Of a DNA stretch of 64,000 bases, positions 58,290 through 64,000 are shown in pieces. Below the pieces are notes generated by a model. The model searched no databases. It was not told where the DNA came from and was given only the letters and a program-made list of their open reading frames with translations. The position numbers were made by a program, and so were the translations under genes. Source of the stretch: Cryptomeria japonica (Eukaryota; Streptophyta; Pinopsida; Cupressales; Cupressaceae); NCBI RefSeq assembly GCF_030272615.1, contig NC_081408.1, forward strand, positions 618,138,476-618,202,475. Reading direction: 5' to 3'. Each line of letters begins with the position of its first letter. The stretch's first letter is position 1.

Positions 58290-59040
58290 ATGACGTGAAG
58301 AGGAAATAGGAATGGTGGAGCACGTGGGAATGAAAAACCTACTATGATGGAGATGTTGCAAGGAATAGAAGCCCGGTTAGAAGTCATGGAGACAACCCAG
58401 GAAAGAGGCCGACATATTGAAGATGAAAGAGAAGAAGCCTCAACAGAATAAGTAAACCTACCAGCGGTTGATCTGGATGAAGAAAGGTTTTTAAGGGTTT
58501 GGAGTAGGGAAAACACTAAACCCCATTTTACCCCACTGGAATATGATGGGAAGTTAGATTTAGATGATTTGATGGATTGGGTCTCGGAGATGGAGAAATA
58601 TTTCAATTTTAAAAACACTACAGAAGAGAGGAAGGTGAAATATGTTTGTACCCAGTTGAAAGGTCATGTATCTCTTTGGTGGGAGAATTTGGAAGTTTAT
58701 AGACAGAGAAGAGGTAAAGAAAATATTAAGACATGGGATCGGATTATTGCTAAGTTAAAATCAAAGTTTGTGCTGATGAATTATCAAGTAGATTTGTTCT
58801 GGAAGTTGTAGAATTTGAGACAAAAGGAATCTAGTGTGAAGGAGTATACCGAAGCATTTTACAAGTTGAACATCACATCTACACATGTTGATGATAAAGT
58901 TGAACAAATTTCAAGATATTTGAAAAGATTGGAGATGTTTATACAAGATGAACTCAATATGATCAAATTAGAGAGTGTTGAAGAGGCTTACCAGTATGCT
59001 CTAAAGGCTAAAGAGAAATTGAACAAAAGACATGAGCAGA
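58290..59040 (+). pseudogene. Gag of element H, broken, zinc knuckle missing
   Basis: Matches the Ty3 retrotrans_gag domain: PLEYDGKLDLDDLMDWVSEM, then EERKVKYVCTQLKGHVSLWW, DRIIAKLKSKFVL, SSVKEYTEAFYKLN and EEAYQYALKAKEKL. Stops near 58450 and 58810 interrupt it. No CCHC knuckle follows; the reading passes straight into post-protease sequence. Confidence 0.8.
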
Positions 59041-60481
59041 GATATAATCTTGTTTCAAAAGAGATGGTGAATAAGTTGAAATTGGAGAGGTTGAAACACC
59101 CTAAGCCTTACCAGATAGCATGGATTCAAGATGAACATAAGTTGTTAGAAAGTGAACAATGTTTGGTGAAATTAAAAATTGGGAATTATCATGATGAAGT
59201 TTTGTGTGATATTATGCCTATGGATATTTATCATCTTTTGTTGGGTAGACCTTGGCAATTTGATAGACATGCAATACATGATGGAAGGAAGAATACATAC
59301 ACTAGTATTGTGGCCAATGGGATGAATCAAACCTTGTTATGTTTGGAGGAACCTTTGAAGAATGAAGTTTGTACGAATGCTAAAATTTGTTTAGTAGATA
59401 GAAGGAAATTCATGGATGGATAGAGACATGAGAATGTGTCTTTTGCCTTAATTCCTAAGAAGACTGAGAGACCAGAACTGGAAGGAGAACACCTGGAAGG
59501 GATAAGATATTTGCTGATAGAATATGAGGACATCATTTCAGATAATGTACTTGATGGATTGCCACCTATAAGAAGTATTAGTCATTGCATGGACTTGGTT
59601 CCTAGAGCTAATTTTCTTAACAGAGCTGCACATCAGCTGACATCGACAGAGAATGAAGAACTAAATAGATAAGTGTAGGAGTTGTTGAAGAAAGGTTTGA
59701 TCAGGGAGAGTTTGATCCCTTGTGCAGTACCAATAGTATTAGCACGTAAGAATAATGGAGAGTGGAGGATGTGTACTGATTCAAGAGAAATAAACAAGAT
59801 CTTAATGAAATATCAGTTTTCTTTGCCTAGGATGGATGACATAATCGACTGTTTAAGTGGAGCAATATACTTTACAAAGATATATTTGAAGAGTGGATAT
59901 CATCGGATCAAGATCACTGAAGGTGATGAGTGGAAGACAACATTTAAGATAAATGAAGGACTGTATGAATGGTTGGTGATGCCTTTTGGATTGACTAATG
60001 AACTGAGTACTTTCATGAGGTTAATGAATGAGGTATTAAAGAAATTCTTGCATAAGTTTGTTATTTTGTATTTGGATGATATTTTGATTTTCAGTAAGAC
60101 AAACGAGGAGCATTTGTCATAGTTAAGACAAGTTTTGTAGAGGTTGAGAGAAGAAAAGTTGTTGATCAATATCAAGAAGTGTACTTTCATGAAGGGTGAG
60201 TTAGTCTATTTAGGATTTGTGATATCTAAGGATGGTTTGAGTATGGACCCTGAGAAAGTGAAAGCCATTGTTGAGTGGCCTACATCAGAAGGCATTAGAG
60301 AGGTAAGATAATTTCATGGGTTGGCTAGTTTTTTACCGAAAGTTTATCAAAAATTTCAGTTCAGTTTGTAACCCTATGACTAAGACCATGAGAGGATATT
60401 GGAAGGATTTCAAGTGGATCACTAGAGAAAACAAAAGTTTTAAATTGTTAAAGTAGAAAGTGACTGAGCAACCTATTAGAC
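59041..60481 (+). pseudogene. Protease remnant and reverse transcriptase of element H, broken
   Basis: Begins with NLVSKEMVNKLKL, which normally follows the protease DSG, then MPMDIYHLLLGRPWQFDR and HDGRKNTY, the end of the protease region. RT motifs follow: [61 protein letters not shown] and [10 protein letters not shown] with both catalytic Asp kept. The thumb has YLGFVISKDG and FHGLASF. Stops at 59421, 59670, 59676, 60120 and 60138, and frame changes after 60300, break it. The RT lineage looks chromovirus-like, but I cannot place it exactly. Confidence 0.8.
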
Positions 60482-61716
60482 AGTTCAAATAATCGGAAGA
60501 CAACTAAGAGGGGGGGGTGAATCAATTGTCACATATTACCAGAAGATTTAGCAATTAAAAATTTAATACCAATACCCAAAACATTAATACCGAAATGCTT
60601 AAACCAAATACTGGAATAGCAGTTGAACCAATTAAGTATAAACAATAATCACATAATAAATACCATCTATATGACACCAAGATTTATACGTGGAAAACCC
60701 AATAAAGGAAAAAACCATGGTGGGAAGCCTACCCACAATCAGATAATACTTCTACAGTAAGTATGTGAATTACAATTGAGCAGCCTACACTTGTAGGAAG
60801 GCCAACAGCCTAGAGCACACTTCTCATCACAAAAGGAGTCTCATTGACTACATAGAAATCTAGACTACAATATGGAAGAAGTGTTTGAACTGCAAAGATA
60901 GTATCTCCTATGCCTGAGTATAGTTCCGGTTAAGCTAAATATCGGAGGACTAAATCCTCTTACATAAACCCAATTCAATCTCCAATCATCAACCAAATCC
61001 TTTGCCTGAATGATATTACATTATTCGCACATTCCATATCTATATCAATTCCCTGACCTTATACCTATATTGATCTACAATGAGATCTTACATCATATAT
61101 ACACAAACCCTCGACCATAAACCATTAGGTCGGCCACCAGACAATAAACCAAATACATAATTAAAAAACATGTCATCTTTAGACCAAATAAATAATATCC
61201 AACACATAATACATCTCGAAAACACATCGAGAGGTCCAATCCACATGTTACATTAAGCCGGTCCATAACCTAGATCAACTAGGAACCAATATAGGTCCAC
61301 ATGCTAAAGAAATGATCTCCATCTGCCAAGTCTCAAACATGATCACCAACATCATCCTGAATCTCCACCAAGATCTGCACCAACACCACTTATGCATATC
61401 ATCAAAGATCTTCATCAAAATATCTGTCGGCAAAACCCTCGCTAGAACCACAAGCCAAGCTTCCAAGAAAGCAAGATAGCATCCGATCACCAGACCAAAA
61501 CCAACTTACTGAATATGAACATGAGTATCATGAATAAACCAATTCCATAACCAAACCATACTAGAGCCTACCAGATTATGCCAGATCCAAACTAACCAGA
61601 AACCACTCAACATAGAGGGACCAGAAGGGTGCTAGTGAAGCATCCAAATAGCTAGTATTGACATCAATGACAAAACATCATTACAACACATAATAAATTC
61701 CTCCAAATGGCCAATA
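60482..61716 (-). repeat. 3' LTR of element E
   Basis: The left end aligns to TGTTAGGATAACCGG of B with several changes (AGTTCAAATAATCGG). The right end is GGCCAATA, where relatives have CCAACA. It carries the G-run hairpin near 60500-60530 and the GGAAAAAACCATGG block. Confidence 0.8.
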
Positions 61717-62060
61717 ATCTCCCCCTTAGGCATTGATGGCAACACTAGATGTGAAAAACATCTAAGTACTAAGAAATGCCAAACAAGTCTCCCCCAATGG
61801 AAGACAACCAACAATCTCCCACTTATAGATGTAGTAATGAAGTTGTGAAACAAAGACCAAACACCCCTTGTGAATGATATCTCTGTAAAGCTCTGAATTA
61901 TACATATATTTCTCCCCCTATTGTGTACAACTCCTCAAGTTTTTCTTTTTCTCATCAATATCTCTCCCCCTTTGACATCAATGCCAAAAATTTGATAAAA
62001 ATATCAAAGCAAAATCAAAAACCATTGAGTCACAAAGATGACTACTCCCCCTAAGCAGTC
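61717..62060 (-). other. Polypurine tract array of element E
   Basis: On the - strand, GGGGGAGA-type tracts occur at 61717, 61786, 61912, 61961 and 62043. The first (CTAAGGGGGAGAT) abuts the LTR. The tract at 61961 has the TTGATGTCAAAGGGGGAGAG context seen in A and C. Confidence 0.75.
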
Positions 62061-62133
62061 GTATCCCCACATCAGTGTCAGAATGAAAAATATCTCTGAT
62101 AATGCATACCGGACTGATGTGAAACCGCATCAA

Positions 62134-64000
62134 TCAAGTCTCTACCGGAGGGGCAGAAACTCCCAATCTATCTCTAAAGTACTCAAATGATTCCTTAGGC
62201 AAAGTTTTGGTGAAGATATTTGCAATCTTCTCTTTAGTGTTCACATAAACCAGTCTAACTTGATTTGCTTCCACCTTTTCTTTAAAAAATGTGTATTTGA
62301 TAGATATGTGCTTTGTCTTAGAATGAAATACTGGATTTTTTGACATATCAATAGCAACAGAGTTATCACAGTGAATAACTACCAGATCATTACAATCCAC
62401 CTTTATATCCTTCAACATTTTCTTCATCCATAAAACTTGTGTACAATTAGTAGTAGCAACAACATACTCAGCTTCAATAGTAGATAAATATGTACATCAC
62501 TGCTTCTTGCTAATCCATGAAACAAGTTTCTTTCCAAGAAAGAAAGCTCCACTGGATGTGCTCTTCTGGTCATCAACATCTTCAACCCAATTTGCATCTG
62601 TATATGCACTTAATGTAAAGTCATCATTTTTAGGGTATCATAAACCATATTCAATTGTTCCTTGCAAATACCTGAAAATCCTCTTCACCGCACTCACATG
62701 ATTTTCTCTAGGATCACTCTTAAATCTTGATACAATACAAACGGAATTCATTATGTCAGGCCTAGTCCAAGTCAAATAAAGAAGAGCTCCAATCATAGAT
62801 TTGTATCTTATAGGATTTACCGGTGAAACAACATCTTTTCTTGTCAATTTCTCACTTGTAACCATAGGAGTACTTACTGGTTTAGAATCTCCCATACCAA
62901 ATTTCTTCAACAATTCCCTAGCATAGTTAGTTTAATAGATGAAAATACCTTTATCAGTTTGAGTAATCTGCAAACCTAAGAAAAATTTCATCTCCCCAAT
63001 CATAGACATCTCAAATTCATTCTTCATATTGTTAGGAAATTCCTTACACAACTTATCTTCACCTCCAAAAATAACATGTCATCAACAAATACTTGAATAA
63101 TCAGTATATCATCATCGGTGATCTTATAGTATAAATTACTCTCAACATTACCTTTGGTAAAACCAAGCTTCAAAAGAGATTTATCCAACCTTTCATACCA
63201 AGCTCTAGGTTCTTGTTTCAATCCATATAAAGCTTTTCTTAACCTGCAAACCATGTTTGTATCATCTGATAGTGAAAAACCATCAAGTTGCTCAATATAA
63301 ACTTCCTCATCAAGATCCACATTCAAAAATGCACACTTAACATCTATCTGATAAACCTTGTAGTTTTTGTGGGCAACATAGGTAAGAAATAATCTTAAAG
63401 CTTCAATCCTAGTTACAAGTGCAAAAGTCTTTCCACAATCAATTTCTTCCTTCTGAGAATATCCTTTACAAACCAATCTATCCTTATTACTTACAACTAG
63501 ACCATCCTCATTCAATTTACTCCTAAAAACCCATTTAGTTCCAATAACATTCTTATTTTTAGGTCTGGAACCAAAGTCCATGTGTTATTTTTTTCAATCT
63601 GATCTAATTCTTCTTCCATAGCTTTCAACCAATATTCATCTTTACATGCCTAAATTATTGATACTGGTTCAATTTGAGAAATTAAACATACCTCATTAAT
63701 TGTCAATCTTCTTCTTGTCATTAATTCATTGTTCTTATCCCTAATGATCCAATCTTCTGAATGATTCAATCTCACATACCTAGGAGTCTTCTGACTCTCT
63801 ATTCCTCTTCTTTGTTCTTCAATTATTGTAGAATTTTTTGATACTATCAGAGTAACTGGTTCAACACTCTGTTCTGGTAAAGATGCTTCTGATTCAGATA
63901 TAATCATTTCCATCAATGGTTCCTTCTCATAAACTCTGATTTGACCTCTATTTAGCTCATCCACTTTGACATTAGCACTTTCCACAATTCTCTGCAATTT
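62134..64000 (-). pseudogene. RT and RNase H part of element E Pol, broken and cut by the window edge
   Basis: On the - strand from the window edge: integrase-RT linker (RYVRLNHSEDWIIRD); RT with [26 protein letters not shown] and ALYGLKQEPRAWY; then FVDD followed at once by a 2-base frameshift (near 63075). The RT continues in another frame with TPMVTSEK and YLTWTRPDIMN. RNase H follows with ATTNCTQVLWMKKMLKDI, IHCDNSVAIDMSKNPVFHSK and HISIKYTFFKEKV, ending IFTKTLPKESFEYFRDRLGV and a stop at 62134. Stops near 62510, 62640 and 62938 also interrupt it. Confidence 0.88.

Larger units (their letters stand above)
57387..60481 (+). mobile_element. Ty3 retrotransposon H, 5' LTR to RT, interrupted by element E
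   Basis: A probable 5' LTR is followed by a tRNA-Met primer site, gag, a protease remnant and RT in the + direction. The RT ends at KVTEQPI exactly where the LTR of copia E begins (60482). The rest of H should lie beyond the right edge of E, outside the window. Confidence 0.8.
60482..64000 (-). mobile_element. Sirevirus-like Ty1/copia retrotransposon E, 3' part
   Basis: Its 3' LTR, purine tracts, RNase H, RT and part of the integrase-RT linker lie in the window on the - strand; the rest is beyond the right edge. It is inserted in the RT gene of H. The candidate left duplication is tagac, untestable here. The family is close to B: the LTR has the same phrases and similar length. Confidence 0.85.

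Overview
This window is plant nuclear DNA built almost entirely of transposable elements. I see no intact host gene, no tRNA or rRNA gene and no CRISPR array. Every long coding stretch belongs to a retroelement or a retroelement-like virus relic, and nearly all are broken by stops, frameshifts or lost catalytic residues. The density of old nested LTR elements, the low GC and the element types (Tat/Ogre-like Ty3, Sirevirus-like Ty1/copia, a caulimovirid-like relic, a plant mobile domain gene) suggest a seed plant with a very large genome. A conifer or other gymnosperm is plausible, but that is inference.

Layout. (1) 1-3620: 3' part of a Tat-like Ty3 element on the + strand, carrying an antisense plant-mobile-domain pseudogene, a 20-bp tandem repeat, a polypurine tract and a 3' LTR. 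(2) 3621-4313, 11047-13219 and possibly 35859-37104: older host sequence containing a decayed RNase H of caulimovirid type and a tRNA-Met primer site. (3) 4314-11041: Sirevirus-like copia element A (- strand) inserted in that host. (4) 13225-35853: copia element B (- strand), flanked by the perfect duplication tctat. It has been entered by a 9-kb non-coding LTR element (15758-24802, duplication ctctt) and by copia-type non-autonomous element C (26714-34814). C was itself entered by a Ty3 LTR that survives as a solo LTR (32892-34385, duplication caatg). Uninterrupted relatives elsewhere in the window show the empty state of these sites.

(5) 37105-54633: an Ogre/Tat-like Ty3 element D (+ strand) arranged LTR-internal-LTR-partial internal. 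It has an extra ORF before gag, an archaeal-type RNase H placed before the reverse transcriptase, and LTRs made largely of degenerate ~127-bp repeats. A 994-bp inverted-repeat DNA transposon sits in its first LTR. (6) 54634-57386: no recognisable feature. (7) 57387-60481: a Ty3 element H (+ strand) with gag and RT, interrupted at its RT/RNase H boundary by copia element E (60482 to the window end, - strand).

How the parts relate: A, B, E and the pol-less C share the tRNA-Met primer site, a G-run hairpin near the LTR end and an array of polypurine tracts before the 3' LTR, so C could have been mobilised by A/B/E-type enzymes. The 9-kb pol-less element shares its polypurine-tract neighbourhood with the Tat-like element at 1-3620, so a Tat-type element probably moved it. 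All boundaries were read by eye by matching repeated segments; no identity values were computed.
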